Made by a program: the position numbers and the translations under genes. 64,000 bases of DNA from Paracoccus marcusii. GTDB taxonomy: Bacteria > Pseudomonadota > Alphaproteobacteria > Rhodobacterales > Rhodobacteraceae. Numbering within the stretch: position 1 is the first letter of the stretch; every line of letters begins with the position of its first letter. The notes under the pieces were generated by a model, which saw only the letters and a list, made by a program, of their open reading frames with translations, had not been told where the DNA came from and did no database searches. Shown here one piece after another: positions 35,398-44,515 of this stretch. The stretch is from contig NZ_CP117466.1 in assembly GCF_028621715.1 (NCBI RefSeq), positions 3,050,501 to 3,114,500 of the forward strand, given 5' to 3'.

Positions 35398-36695
35398 CAG
35401 TTCGTCCCTCCGCTGGTCGTGGTGGTGCCGGGCTGGGTGCCCGCCTGCGTGCCGGTGGTCTGGCCCGCGCCTTGGCCGGCGGTCGGCGCCGGGGGCGTGG
35501 CGCCGCCCTGCCCCGTGCCGCGCAGCTGGTCCAGCGGCAGATAGGGCACGATGCCCGAGCCACCCTCGCCACCGCCGATGCCCTCACCGATGATGATCTT
35601 GTTCACGCCGCCCAGAACCTGCTCCATCGTCTCTAGATACATCCGGCGACGGGTCACGTCGGGCGCGTTCACGTATTCCTCGTAGATCGAGTTGAAGCGC
35701 GCGGCCTCACCCGCGGCGGTGTTGACCGCCTCGGCGCGATAGGCTTCGGCCTGTTCCAGGATCTGGGCCGCCTGACCCCGGGCTGCGGCCAGTTCGCGGT
35801 TGGCATAGGCGTCGGCCTCGTTCTGCAGACGGTCACGCTCCTGCTGGGCTGCCTGCACCTCGCGGAAGGCGTCGATGACCTCCTCGGGCGGGTCGGCGCG
35901 GTCCAGGTTGACGCGGATCACGTTGATCCCCGACTGATAGCTGTCCAGCGTGCTTTGCACGGCGGCGCGCAGGTCGCTGGCGATCACGCCGCGGTCGCGG
36001 TTCAGGATCGGGGCCAGTTCGCTGCGCGCGATGATGTCGCGCATCGCCGCCTCGGACACGGCGCGGATCGTGTCTGCTGGGTCGGCCAGGTTGAACAGGT
36101 ACATCTGCGGATCGCGGATGTTCCAGACCACCTGGTATTCCATGTTCACGATGTTCTGGTCGCTGGTCAGCATCAGGCCGCTGTCCATCGGGCCGGCCTG
36201 GCCGGTGCCGATCTCGGTCACGCGTTCGTTCGTGACGGGCACGACCTCGGCGGTGACGACGGGCCAGGGGGCAAAGTTCAGACCCTCGGTCCCCACGGCG
36301 ATGGCGCGGCCGAACAGGAACTCGACCGACTGTTCGTTGGTCTGGACACGATAGAAGCTGGCAAAGGCCCACAGACCGACCGCAGCCAGGCCCGCCACGA
36401 CCAAGGTCGAGCGGTTCAGGCCAAAGTTCGGACCCATCGGGCTGCGACCGCCGCCGCCACCCCCGCCCGTGCCGCCGCCGGTGCCGCGACCGCCCATCAG
36501 CACGCGCAGGCGTTCCTGGCCCTTCTTCATGAGGTCCTCGATCTCGGGGCGCTGCGGATCGTTGTTCGGACGGCGCGGCCCGCCGGGGGGCGGCTGTTCG
36601 CCCCAGGGACGGCCGGCAGGCTTCTTGTCACGATCCCCGTCATCCCGGCCGCCGTTGCCGCCGCCGCCTCCGCCCCAGGGGCCCTGATTTGCCAT
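35397..36695 (-). CDS. hflK: HflK, FtsH-modulating SPFH-domain protein
   Basis: The 432-residue partner of HflC has a cytoplasmic N-terminus very rich in glycine, proline and charged residues (repeated GGGG runs). A single membrane segment follows (STLVVAGLAAVGLWAFASFY), then the SPFH domain with VQTNEQSVEFLFGRAIAVGT and VVWNIRDPQMYLFNLADP, and a helical region with AQILEQAEAYRAEAVNTAAG. The C-terminus ends in a low-complexity G/T/Q tail. It is the first gene of hflK-hflC, 115 bases from gor. Confidence 0.94.
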   Translation of the reverse strand: MANQGPWGGGGGGNGGRDDGDRDKKPAGRPWGEQPPPGGPRRPNNDPQRPEIEDLMKKGQERLRVLMGGRGTGGGTGGGGGGGRSPMGPNFGLNRSTLVVAGLAAVGLWAFASFYRVQTNEQSVEFLFGRAIAVGTEGLNFAPWPVVTAEVVPVTNERVTEIGTGQAGPMDSGLMLTSDQNIVNMEYQVVWNIRDPQMYLFNLADPADTIRAVSEAAMRDIIARSELAPILNRDRGVIASDLRAAVQSTLDSYQSGINVIRVNLDRADPPEEVIDAFREVQAAQQERDRLQNEADAYANRELAAARGQAAQILEQAEAYRAEAVNTAAGEAARFNSIYEEYVNAPDVTRRRMYLETMEQVLGGVNKIIIGEGIGGGEGGSGIVPYLPLDQLRGTGQGGATPPAPTAGQGAGQTTGTQAGTQPGTTTTSGGTN

Positions 36696-36755
36696 CCGAT
36701 AGACCTTCTTTCGTAGAAATTTCCGTTAGTTGAAAACTGGGGCGCGCGGCCGAAA

Positions 36756-36761
36756 TGTCAA
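36756..36761 (-). promoter_or_regulatory. Consensus -35 box TTGACA upstream of hflK
   Basis: TTGACA is read on the minus strand about 60 bases before the hflK ATG, in the gap between gor and hflK. The -10 region at normal spacing (AGTTTT) is poor, so this is only a partial promoter match. Confidence 0.35.
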
Positions 36762-36810
36762 CCCTGACACCCGCCCCTGGCCGCGACCCAAGGCCGCGCC
36801 CACGGGATTG

Positions 36811-38190
36811 TCAGCCCGCCACGCCCTGATGCCGGCGCGTGGGCTGGCGCATCGTCACCAACTCCTCGGCCGCGGTCGGGTGGACGGCCACGGTCGCGTC
36901 GAACTGCGCCTTGGTCGCGCCCATGGTGATGGCGATGGCGGCCAGCTGGATCATCTCCCCGGCCTCGGGGCCGAAGATGTGACAGCCCAGCACGCGGTCG
37001 TCCGCCGGATCGACCAGCAGCTTCATCATCACCTTGGCGTCGCTGCCCGCGAACATAGACCGCATCGGCCGGAAGGTCGTCGCGAAGACGTCGACCGGAC
37101 CGCGCGCCTTGGCCTCCTCCTCGGTCAGGCCGAGGCTGGCCAGCTCGTGCGGGCGCAGATAGACGGCGCTGGCGACCAACCCGTGATCGACCGTCCGGGG
37201 CCGTGCGCCGAACACCGTGTCGGCAAACGCATGCCCTTCGCGGATCGCGACCGGGGTCAGGTTGACGCGGTCGGTCACGTCGCCCACCGCAAAGATCGAC
37301 GGCACGCAGGTCTGTGACCATTCGTCGACCTCGATCGCGCCGTTGGGTTTCGTACGGACCTCGGTCGTCTCAAGGCCCAGACCCCGGGTATAGGGGTCGC
37401 GCCCGGTCGCCATCAGCACGGCGTCGAAACGATCGTCCGATCCGTCGTCGAAGCGCACGCGGATGCCGTCGTCGTCGCGTTCCAGCGCCGCGGGCGTCAG
37501 GCCCAGGCGCAGGTCCACGCCCACCGCGCTCAGCTGCAGCGTCGCCAGGTCGCGCGCCTCGCGGTCGAAACCGCGCAGCACCGCGTCACCGCGATAGGCC
37601 TGCACCGTGTCCACCCCCAGCCCCGCCAGGATCGTCGCGAATTCGCAGGCGATGAAGCCGCCGCCGACCAGCAGGATGCGCCCCGGCAGCCTGTCCATCA
37701 GGAACAGGTCGTCCGAGATCATCGCCAGCTCCTCTCCGGGAATGCCGATGGGCGCGGGACGGCCGCCGGCCGCGATCAGGATGTGGCGGGCCGTCTTCGT
37801 CGTACCGTCGGCCAGCCGGACCCGGTGATGGCCGTCCAGCGTGGCACGCTGGTCGTGGATCTCGACCCCCGCGCGGGTCAGGCCGGCGCGATAGATCACT
37901 TCCAGGCGCGACAGTTCGGCGTCCAGCTTCTCGCGGAACACCTCCCAGTCGAATGCCCCGGCCTGCGCGTCGCACCAGCCATAGCCGCGCATCTCCTCGG
38001 CCATCAGCCCGGCCTGAGAGGCAAAGATCATCAGCTTTTTCGGGACGCAGCCGCGGATGACGCAGGTGCCGCCCATGCGGCTCTCCTCGGCCAGGCCGAC
38101 CTTGGCGCCGTGCTCGCCCGCCGCGATCCGCGCCGCGCGCACCCCGCCCGAGCCGCCGCCGATGACAAACAGGTCATAGTCGAAGGTCAC
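36811..38190 (-). CDS. gor: Glutathione-disulfide reductase
   Basis: The 459-residue NADPH-dependent flavoenzyme reduces GSSG. It starts with the FAD-binding motif FVIGGGSGGVRAARIAA, followed by the redox disulfide GGTCVIRGCVPKKLMIFA, the NADPH-binding region ILLVGGGFIACEFATILAGL and the C-terminal catalytic motif HPTAAEELVTMR. The start is GTG, one base after the rpiA stop, with GAAGGGG in front; no ATG is available at a sensible position. It is the last gene of the apparent gmk-CA-phoR-rpiA-gor run. Confidence 0.94.
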   Translation of the reverse strand: MTFDYDLFVIGGGSGGVRAARIAAGEHGAKVGLAEESRMGGTCVIRGCVPKKLMIFASQAGLMAEEMRGYGWCDAQAGAFDWEVFREKLDAELSRLEVIYRAGLTRAGVEIHDQRATLDGHHRVRLADGTTKTARHILIAAGGRPAPIGIPGEELAMISDDLFLMDRLPGRILLVGGGFIACEFATILAGLGVDTVQAYRGDAVLRGFDREARDLATLQLSAVGVDLRLGLTPAALERDDDGIRVRFDDGSDDRFDAVLMATGRDPYTRGLGLETTEVRTKPNGAIEVDEWSQTCVPSIFAVGDVTDRVNLTPVAIREGHAFADTVFGARPRTVDHGLVASAVYLRPHELASLGLTEEEAKARGPVDVFATTFRPMRSMFAGSDAKVMMKLLVDPADDRVLGCHIFGPEAGEMIQLAAIAITMGATKAQFDATVAVHPTAAEELVTMRQPTRRHQGVAG

Positions 38191-38191
38191 G

Positions 38192-38944
38192 TCATTCCCC
38201 TTCCTGCGCCAGCATGTCGGCGTCGATGTCGTTGCGCGCCAGTTCGATCACGCTGCCGTCCTCGCGGCCGATGATGGCCAGATCGCACATCCCCAGGAAC
38301 AGCCCGTGTTCGACGACGCCGGGAATGCAGGACAGCGCCCGCGCCAGGGCGGACGGATCGGGGATCACCTCCAGGTGCAGGTCCAGGATCAGGTTGCCCT
38401 CGTCCGTGACGACCGGGTCGCTGCCCTTCAGGCGTTGAAGGATGTCGTGATCGCCCAGCTCCAGCCCCTCCAGCGCGCGGCGGATCAGCTTGCGCGTGGT
38501 CTCGAACCCGAATTCCAGCACCTCGACCGGCAGGGGAAAGGCGCCCAGCGTCTCGACCACCTTGCCGGGATCGGCGATGACCACCATGCGGTCGCTGGCG
38601 GCGGCCACGATCTTCTCGCGCAGATGCGCCGCGCCGCCGCCCTTGATCAGGTGCAGGTCGGGATCGACCTCGTCCGCGCCGTCGATGGTCATGTCCAGCC
38701 AGCCGATGTCGTCCAGGCTCTCGATGCGCAGGCCCAGGCTCTCGGCCAGCTCGGCCGTGGCGCGCGACGTCGCGGCGCAGCGCAGGGACAGACCCTCGGC
38801 CTGCACGCGGGCGGCCAGTTCGCGCACCATGACGCTGGCGGTCGAGCCGGTGCCAAGCCCCAGCCTCATCCCGTCCTCGACCAGCGCGACCGCCGCCTTG
38901 GCGGCGGCCAGCTTGGCGGGATCGACCTGCGGTGATTGCGACAT
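38192..38944 (-). CDS. rpiA: Ribose-5-phosphate isomerase A
   Basis: The 250-residue enzyme interconverts ribose-5-phosphate and ribulose-5-phosphate. Hallmarks are RLGLGTGSTASVMVREL (phosphate binding), DIGWLDMTIDGADEVDPDLH (catalytic Asp pair), IKGGGAAHLREKIVA (catalytic Lys) and VTDEGNLILDLHL. The ATG giving MSQSPQVDPAKL, with GGGGA about eight bases upstream, was preferred to an earlier in-frame start. It is followed immediately by gor. Confidence 0.95.
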   Translation of the reverse strand: MSQSPQVDPAKLAAAKAAVALVEDGMRLGLGTGSTASVMVRELAARVQAEGLSLRCAATSRATAELAESLGLRIESLDDIGWLDMTIDGADEVDPDLHLIKGGGAAHLREKIVAAASDRMVVIADPGKVVETLGAFPLPVEVLEFGFETTRKLIRRALEGLELGDHDILQRLKGSDPVVTDEGNLILDLHLEVIPDPSALARALSCIPGVVEHGLFLGMCDLAIIGREDGSVIELARNDIDADMLAQEGE

Positions 38945-39018
38945 GACGACATCCCCTGAAAAATCCGTTCGCCCGCTTATAGGCCAAGCCACCGCCAAGG
39001 GCGAGAGGCCGCGACCCG

Positions 39019-40125
39019 TCAGCCGCGCGCCAGTCCCTCGGGCAGGATCACGGTAAAGCGGCTGCCCTGCCCCACCCGGCTCTCGATCCGCAGCCGGCCG
39101 CGGTGGCGGTTCACGATGTGCTTGACGATGGCCAGGCCCAGCCCGGTACCGCCCTGTTCGCGCGACCGGTGGGTGTCCACGCGATAGAACCGCTCGGTCA
39201 GGCGCGGCAGGTGCTGCTCCTCGATGCCGTCGCCGCAGTCCTCGATGGCCACGGCCCAGGCCGGCCCGCGCAGCAGCGGTTCGTGCGCGATGCGCGACAG
39301 CGTGACGCGCAGCACGCCGCCCGATCCCCCGTACTTCACCGCGTTCTCGATCAGGTTCTGGAACACCTGGGTCAGCTGGTCGCCGTCGCCGGGCAGGCGC
39401 AGGTCGATGTCCAGCCCCTCGGTCGCGACGCTCACCCCGGCGGTCTGGATGCGCGGCGCCAGCATGGCCAGCGTTCCACGCAGCAGCCCCGGCAGATCGA
39501 CCCGGCCCGAGGGGCGCGACCGCTCCTCGGCCTGCACCCGGCTCAGCGACAGCAGCTCGCTGATCAGGCGGTTCATGCGCGCGGCCTCACGCTCCATGAT
39601 GTCCAGGAACCGGTCGCGGGCGCGGGCGTCGTCACGCGCCGGACCGCGCAGCGTCTCGATGAAGCCGGTCATGGCGGTCAGCGGGGTCTTCAGCTCGTGG
39701 CTGACATTGGCCACGAAATCGCGGCGCATCTGCTCGGCCTCCTCGGCCACGCTGCGGTCCAGGACGGCGACCGTCGCGCCACGCCCCAGGGGGCTTGGCA
39801 GGGGCGCCACCGTCACCTCGGCCAGGATCTCGCGGCCGTCGGCGACACAGGTCGCGCGCAGGGTGGCGACCCCGTCGGGCGCCGTGGGCAGCGTCTGATC
39901 GGGCGTAGGCGCAGGCATCCCCTCCGGGTCCAAGACCCAGTCCACGGCCTGCACGATGGCAGGATGGCGCAGCACGGTCACGAACGGTCGCCCGACCAGG
40001 CCCGGGCCGAACAGCGCCAGCGCCAGCGGATTGGCGGCGATCACCCGCGCCTCGCGGTCGACGGCCAGCATGGGCAGCGGGATGCCGTCCAGGAACCCTT
40101 CGACCCGGCGCGGCCCGGCCGCCAT
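39019..40125 (-). CDS. PhoR-like sensor histidine kinase without membrane segments
   Basis: The 368-residue kinase has an N-terminal PAS domain (residues about 10-120, IPLPMLAVDREARVIAANPL) and a HisKA domain with the phospho-accepting His in FVANVSHELKTPLTAMTGF. The HATPase domain shows NLIENAVKYGG and GGTGLGLAIVKHIVNRHRG. It resembles PhoR, which controls the phosphate-starvation response through PhoB, but no membrane segment is visible and neither phoB, phoU nor pst genes are adjacent. The gene lies five bases after the carbonic anhydrase gene. Assignment as PhoR is by resemblance; another soluble kinase is possible. Confidence 0.75.
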   Translation of the reverse strand: MAAGPRRVEGFLDGIPLPMLAVDREARVIAANPLALALFGPGLVGRPFVTVLRHPAIVQAVDWVLDPEGMPAPTPDQTLPTAPDGVATLRATCVADGREILAEVTVAPLPSPLGRGATVAVLDRSVAEEAEQMRRDFVANVSHELKTPLTAMTGFIETLRGPARDDARARDRFLDIMEREAARMNRLISELLSLSRVQAEERSRPSGRVDLPGLLRGTLAMLAPRIQTAGVSVATEGLDIDLRLPGDGDQLTQVFQNLIENAVKYGGSGGVLRVTLSRIAHEPLLRGPAWAVAIEDCGDGIEEQHLPRLTERFYRVDTHRSREQGGTGLGLAIVKHIVNRHRGRLRIESRVGQGSRFTVILPEGLARG

Positions 40126-40129
40126 CGCG

Positions 40130-40654
40130 TCAGTCCCCCGCCGGCGACAGCCCGGCCCGGAACCGCGCCGCGTTGTCCCGGTACCGCGCCGCGGATGCCC
40201 GCAGCCCCGCCTGCGCCTCGGCGTCCAGCATCCGGACGACGCGGCCCGGGGCGCCCATGACCAGCGCGCCGTCGGGGATCACCTTGCCCTCGGGGATCAG
40301 CGCCCCTGCCCCGATCAGCGCACCCGCGCCGATGACCGCCCCGTTCAGCACCGTCGCTCCCATGCCGATCAGCGCACCGTCGCCGATCCGGCACCCGTGC
40401 AGGATCGCACGGTGCCCGATCGTGCAGTCGGCCCCGATCACCAGCGGGTGGCCCGGATCGGTGTGCAGCACGCACAGGTCCTGGACATTGCTGCCCTGCC
40501 CCACCTCGATCACCTCGGTATCACCGCGCAGAACCGCCCCGAACCAGACCGAGGCGCCCGGCGCCAGCACGATCCGCCCCATCACCTGCGCGTCCGGCGC
40601 GACCCAGGCCTGCGGGTCGATCTGCGGCGTGATCCCGTCCAGCGACCAGATCAT
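40130..40654 (-). CDS. Gamma-carbonic anhydrase family (left-handed beta-helix) protein
   Basis: The 174-residue protein is built of hexapeptide repeats. The putative zinc histidines lie in [20 protein letters not shown] and [20 protein letters not shown], the usual pattern in YrdA/PaaY-like gamma-carbonic anhydrases. It probably forms a trimer and may hydrate CO2, though many members show little activity. Its ATG overlaps the gmk stop (ATGA), so the two are co-translated. Confidence 0.9.
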   Translation of the reverse strand: MIWSLDGITPQIDPQAWVAPDAQVMGRIVLAPGASVWFGAVLRGDTEVIEVGQGSNVQDLCVLHTDPGHPLVIGADCTIGHRAILHGCRIGDGALIGMGATVLNGAVIGAGALIGAGALIPEGKVIPDGALVMGAPGRVVRMLDAEAQAGLRASAARYRDNAARFRAGLSPAGD

Positions 40655-41286
40655 GCGACACCTTCGGACATCAGGTCGCGGACAAAGGCGCCCAGCCCCG
40701 CCTGCCGGTCGCGGCGCAGGCGTTCCGCCGTCAGGATGGCACGCATCCGCGCCTCGGTCTGGTCCAGGTCGTCGTTGACCAGGACGTAATCGTATTCGGC
40801 CCAGTGGCTGATCTCGGATCGGCTTTTCTGCATGCGCCCGGCGATGACCGCGTCGCTGTCCTGGCCGCGGCCGCGCAGGCGGCGTTCCAGTTCGGGCAGC
40901 GACGGCGGCAGCACGAAGATCGACACGACATGCGCCCCAAGGGCCGATGCCCGGATCTGCTGGCCGCCCTGCCAGTCCACGTCGAACAGCGTGTCGCGCC
41001 CGGCCAGCATCGCCTGTTCGACCGGCCCGCGCGGGCTGCCGTAAAGGTTTCCGAAGACCTCGGCATGTTCCAGCATCTGCCCCTCGGCGACCATCCGCAG
41101 AAAGCCGTCGCGGGTGGTGAAATGGTAGTGCTCTCCGTCGATCTCTCCGGGCCGCGGCGCCCGCGTGGTGGCCGAGACCGAGAAGCGCAGCCCCGCGTCC
41201 CAGTCCATCAACCGCCGCGCCAGCGTGGATTTCCCCGCCCCGGAGGGCGATGACAGGATGACCATCAGGCCGGTGCGTTCGATCAT
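40651..41286 (-). CDS. gmk: Guanylate kinase
   Basis: The 211-residue enzyme phosphorylates GMP to GDP. The P-loop is [17 protein letters not shown] at residues about 10-26. GMP-binding residues occur in [22 protein letters not shown] and [14 protein letters not shown], and the lid and nucleotide motif [14 protein letters not shown] is present. It leads the minus-strand run gmk-carbonic anhydrase-phoR-like-rpiA-gor and is divergent from the PAS protein gene. Confidence 0.96.
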   Translation of the reverse strand: MIERTGLMVILSSPSGAGKSTLARRLMDWDAGLRFSVSATTRAPRPGEIDGEHYHFTTRDGFLRMVAEGQMLEHAEVFGNLYGSPRGPVEQAMLAGRDTLFDVDWQGGQQIRASALGAHVVSIFVLPPSLPELERRLRGRGQDSDAVIAGRMQKSRSEISHWAEYDYVLVNDDLDQTEARMRAILTAERLRRDRQAGLGAFVRDLMSEGVA

Positions 41287-41374
41287 GGCGGCATGTTCCC
41301 TGGCGGTTGGTCGCGATGCGTCCGGGGATGCCCCGTCGCGCCGCAGGGGTCAAGACCCGCAACCGGAAGGCATC

Positions 41375-41393
41375 TTAACCATTCGTTCATTAA
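41375..41393. promoter_or_regulatory. Possible CtrA-type site TTAA-N7-TTCA followed by TTAA
   Basis: In the divergent region between gmk and the PAS gene, TTAACC (41375) is followed after seven bases by TTCATTAA. The CtrA consensus in alphaproteobacteria is TTAA-N7-TTAA, so this has one mismatch in the second half. It is the only A/T-rich stretch in the gap. Confidence 0.35.
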
Positions 41394-41450
41394 ATGACTC
41401 GGCGAGCGGGCGGGGAACGCGCTATTGTCAGGGGTGAGCAGTGACCGGCC

Positions 41451-42251
41451 GTGGCCGGAGAGAGTAAAGGGTTGACCGTGCCGGACCGGGAAGACGGACC
41501 AGACACCAAGCCGGGAATGCCGCCCCAGGACGCCATGGGACGGATCGTGCGCCTGCAGGACTATGAGACCTGCACGCCGGACCGCGTTCTGCGCGAGATG
41601 CGCGAATACTGGGACGGCATCCGCAAGGGCCGGGCGATCCCGGCGCGGTCGGATGTCGATCCGCGGGGCATCGCGCGCACGTTGGATTACGCGTTCATCC
41701 TGGAACGCATCGCGCCGGGCGCCGGGCGCCTGCGTCTGGCGGGACGGCACCTGATCGACCTGATGGGCATGGAGGTGCGCGGCATGCCCGTCTGCGCCTT
41801 CCTGAACACCTCATCGCGGGGGCGGTTCTCGGACGTGCTGGAAAGCGTGTTCAAGGCGCCCCAGATGGCGCGGCTGACGCTGCAGGGCAAGCCCGACTAT
41901 GGCCGCCCGCAGCTGAACGCCCAGATGCTGCTGCTGCCGCTGCGTTCGGATCTGGGCGACGTCACCCGCGCCCTGGGCTGCCTGGTGGCGGAGGGCGACA
42001 CCGGCATCGCGCCCCGCCGCTTCGACATCCTGGCGGATGAGGTCATGCCGATCATCGAAGGCGGAACGACGGTCAAGCCCTCGCCCTCGGCCATCGGCTT
42101 TGCCGAAGGACGCGCCGATTTCAAGCCGCGCGGGGCCGTGCCGGACAAACCCGCAGCGGAAAAGCCCCTGCGCGGTTTCCCCCAGGCCGAAACCCCCGAG
42201 GAACGGCGCGCCCTGTTCCGGGTCATCCAGCCCCGGCAACCCGACGCCTAG
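41451..42251 (+). CDS. Single PAS-domain protein (PAS_5-like) with disordered C-terminus
   Basis: The protein of up to 266 residues has one PAS-like domain from about residue 40 to 175. Blocks are MREYWDGIRKGRAIPARSDV, ARTLDYAFILERIAPGAGRL and RLAGRHLIDLMGMEVRGMPV, resembling the alphaproteobacterial PAS_5 group. The C-terminal 90 residues are charged and low-complexity. It has no output domain, so it probably acts by binding a partner. The start is uncertain: GTG at 41451, GTG at 41478 (with AAAGGG six bases upstream) or ATG at 41517 are all in frame. It overlaps the end of the convergent GNAT gene by four bases. Confidence 0.75.
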   Translation: MAGESKGLTVPDREDGPDTKPGMPPQDAMGRIVRLQDYETCTPDRVLREMREYWDGIRKGRAIPARSDVDPRGIARTLDYAFILERIAPGAGRLRLAGRHLIDLMGMEVRGMPVCAFLNTSSRGRFSDVLESVFKAPQMARLTLQGKPDYGRPQLNAQMLLLPLRSDLGDVTRALGCLVAEGDTGIAPRRFDILADEVMPIIEGGTTVKPSPSAIGFAEGRADFKPRGAVPDKPAAEKPLRGFPQAETPEERRALFRVIQPRQPDA

Positions 42252-43231
42252 CCCAGCAACCCCGGCCGCCAGCGATACAGCGCGGCCGGCGCCGGCGACG
42301 CACGCCCAAGGCTCTGCAGCTCCAGATCCTCGCCCCGCCGGAAACCAAGGTTCTTCAGGATCTTGCGCGACGCATCATTGTCGACGAAGGCGCCTGCCAG
42401 AACCTCGGGGGGGTCGAACCGCGCCACCAGTTCGGCAAAGACCGCGGCGACCATCTCCTGCCCCAGGCCCTGCCCGGCATGGGCGGGGTCCAGGAAATAG
42501 TTCAGGCGCGGCGGTGGGCCTTCGGACAGGCCGACGATGCCGACGACCTGCCCCCTGTATCGGACCGCCAGCCGCAACGGCGGAAGCAGCGCGCCCTGCA
42601 GCAACAGCGGCTGGACATCGTCCAGCGTCATGGCAGGGTCATAGCGCAGCAGCATCCGTGCCACGTCGGGCTTGGTCACGATGCGGTGCAGCGCGGGCAG
42701 GTCGTCCGGGGTCACCGCGTCGATGCGCAGGCGCGGCGTCGTCAACGCGATCGCGTGGCGCTGCTGGAACGTGTCGCGGTCCAGATGCAGCATCTCGGCC
42801 GGAACCTCGGCCCGCAGCGGGCGCGACCGAAGCACCGTCCGGCCACAGGACCGAAACCCCAGCCAAGCCAGAAGGCGCGCTGAACGGTCGTTGCCGATCA
42901 GACAATGGGCATGCACCTCGGTCGCGCCGGAGAGGAACAGGCGCGACAGGGCCAGCACGCCCGCGCGCCGGCCGATCCCCTGCCCCTGCCGGTCCGGTGC
43001 GATCCAGATGCCAAAGATGCGGCCCGCCTGGACCATGCCGACCAGCCGTCCATCCAGACGGATCGCATGTTCGTCCAACCCCGCGGCCGCGATGAAATCG
43101 CGCGCGTCAGCCGTGCCATAGGGCCAGGGCAGCCTGGTCAGCCAGCGCACGACGTCCCAATCGGCCAGGGCTGCCGCGATGTCGTCGGCATCCTCGGGCC
43201 AGGGGCGCGTCAGGGCGACCGGCGGGTGCAT
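42248..43231 (-). CDS. Protein with two tandem GNAT acetyltransferase domains
   Basis: The 327-residue protein contains two GNAT folds in a row. In the first, the acetyl-CoA loop is IWIAPDRQGQGIGRRAGVLA with LIGNDRSARLLAWLGFRSCG. In the second it is YFLDPAHAGQGLGQEMVAAV with VDNDASRKILKNLGFRRGED, typical of RimJ/RimL-like N-acetyltransferases. The substrate is unknown. The second half resembles ribosomal-protein acetyltransferase relatives; the first may be regulatory or act separately. It lies three bases from the rnd gene end. Confidence 0.85.
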   Translation of the reverse strand: MHPPVALTRPWPEDADDIAAALADWDVVRWLTRLPWPYGTADARDFIAAAGLDEHAIRLDGRLVGMVQAGRIFGIWIAPDRQGQGIGRRAGVLALSRLFLSGATEVHAHCLIGNDRSARLLAWLGFRSCGRTVLRSRPLRAEVPAEMLHLDRDTFQQRHAIALTTPRLRIDAVTPDDLPALHRIVTKPDVARMLLRYDPAMTLDDVQPLLLQGALLPPLRLAVRYRGQVVGIVGLSEGPPPRLNYFLDPAHAGQGLGQEMVAAVFAELVARFDPPEVLAGAFVDNDASRKILKNLGFRRGEDLELQSLGRASPAPAALYRWRPGLLG

Positions 43232-43234
43232 CGC

Positions 43235-44416
43235 CTATCCGACCGGCACGACCCGGACCGCGCCGCCCTTGGCCGACAGCGCGATCTCCCCGGCGGCCAG
43301 GCGCAAAGCGTCGCGGCCAAAGACCTCGGCCCGCCAGCCCTGCAATGCCGGCAGGTCACGGCTGCCGGTGGCCAGCGCGTCCAGTTCGGACGACGACGCG
43401 ATCAGCTTTGGCGCGACGCCCGCCGCATCGGCCTTGGCCTTCAGCAGCACGCGCAGCAGATCCGACAGGGCGGCATTGCCGGGCTTGCCGGGCTCCTCGC
43501 CCTTGGGCTGCGGCAGGTCCTTGGATTCGATCCCGGCCTTGACCGCGGCCAGGATGCCGTTGGCGATGTCGCCCTTGCGCGCCTCGCGTAGCAGCAGGCG
43601 GGACTTGCCCAGATCGGCCTCGGTCAGCGGCTTGGTCGAGGCCAGCTCGATCATCGCGTCATCCTTGTAGACGCGGCTGCGGGGGATGTCGCGGGCCTGG
43701 GCATAGCTTTCGCGGAACCGCGCCAATTCGCGCAGGATCGCCAGAAAGCGGGGCGAGTTGGTGCGGGTGCGCACCTTGAGCCAAGCCTCTTCGGGGCGGG
43801 TGATATACGTCTCGGGGTCCTCCAGGACCGCGATCTCCTCGGCCAGCCATGCCTCGCGGCCGGTCTTCTTCAGCTCGGCCGACAGGTATTCATAGATCAC
43901 CCGCAGGTGGGTCACGTCGGCCAGCGCATAGGCGGCCTGCGCATCCGACAGCGGACGGCGCGACCAGTCGGTAAAACGCGATGACTTGTCCAGGTCGGCC
44001 CGGGCGATCTTGCGGACCAGCGTCTCGTAGCCGACCTGTTCGCCAAAACCGCAGACCATGGCCGCGACCTGGGTGTCGAACAGCGGCACAGGGAACAGCT
44101 GCGCGTCGTGATAGAAGATCTCCAGATCCTGGCGGGCGGCATGGAACACCTTGACCGTCGCCTCGTGGCGGAACAGGTCATAAAGCGGCTCCAGCGACAG
44201 CTCCTCGGACAGGGGATCGACCAGGACGGCGTCGCCCCCGCCGGTCTTGGCCGTCGATGCCGGCGGGATCGCCAGCTGGATCAGGCACAACTTGGACCAA
44301 TAGGTCCGCTCGCGCAGGAACTCCGTGTCGACGGTCACATAGGGGGCAAGCTTTGCGGCCTCGCAGAAACGGGCGAGGTCTTCGGTGCGGGTGATGGTGG
44401 GGATGTCCTGGCTCAT
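43235..44416 (-). CDS. rnd: Ribonuclease D
   Basis: The 393-residue 3'-5' exoribonuclease trims tRNA and other stable RNA precursors. The DEDD residues are visible in YVTVDTEFLRERTYW (Exo I), VKVFHAARQDLEIFY (Exo II) and AQAAYALADVTHLRVIYEYL (Exo III with Tyr). HRDC domains follow, with FLAILRELARFRESYAQARD. I chose the ATG giving MSQDIPTITRTE; an in-frame TTG 11 codons earlier has no clear site. Confidence 0.94.
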   Translation of the reverse strand: MSQDIPTITRTEDLARFCEAAKLAPYVTVDTEFLRERTYWSKLCLIQLAIPPASTAKTGGGDAVLVDPLSEELSLEPLYDLFRHEATVKVFHAARQDLEIFYHDAQLFPVPLFDTQVAAMVCGFGEQVGYETLVRKIARADLDKSSRFTDWSRRPLSDAQAAYALADVTHLRVIYEYLSAELKKTGREAWLAEEIAVLEDPETYITRPEEAWLKVRTRTNSPRFLAILRELARFRESYAQARDIPRSRVYKDDAMIELASTKPLTEADLGKSRLLLREARKGDIANGILAAVKAGIESKDLPQPKGEEPGKPGNAALSDLLRVLLKAKADAAGVAPKLIASSSELDALATGSRDLPALQGWRAEVFGRDALRLAAGEIALSAKGGAVRVVPVG

Positions 44417-44515
44417 GCGCTCTTTCAGATCGGGCGGTTCGTCCGCCAATTGGACAGCTTTACGCCCACGGCAGCGCGTTGAAAAGCCCCGTCGCCCGCC
44501 GCCGGGGCACAGGTC

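Noticed and set aside
36762..36810. Terminator between gor and hflK from repeated GGCCGCG
   Set aside because: The copies are direct, not inverted, so they cannot form a stem with each other.
43235..44449. TTG start 11 codons upstream for rnd
   Set aside because: It has no ribosome-binding site, whereas the ATG at 44416 gives the normal RNase D N-terminus.
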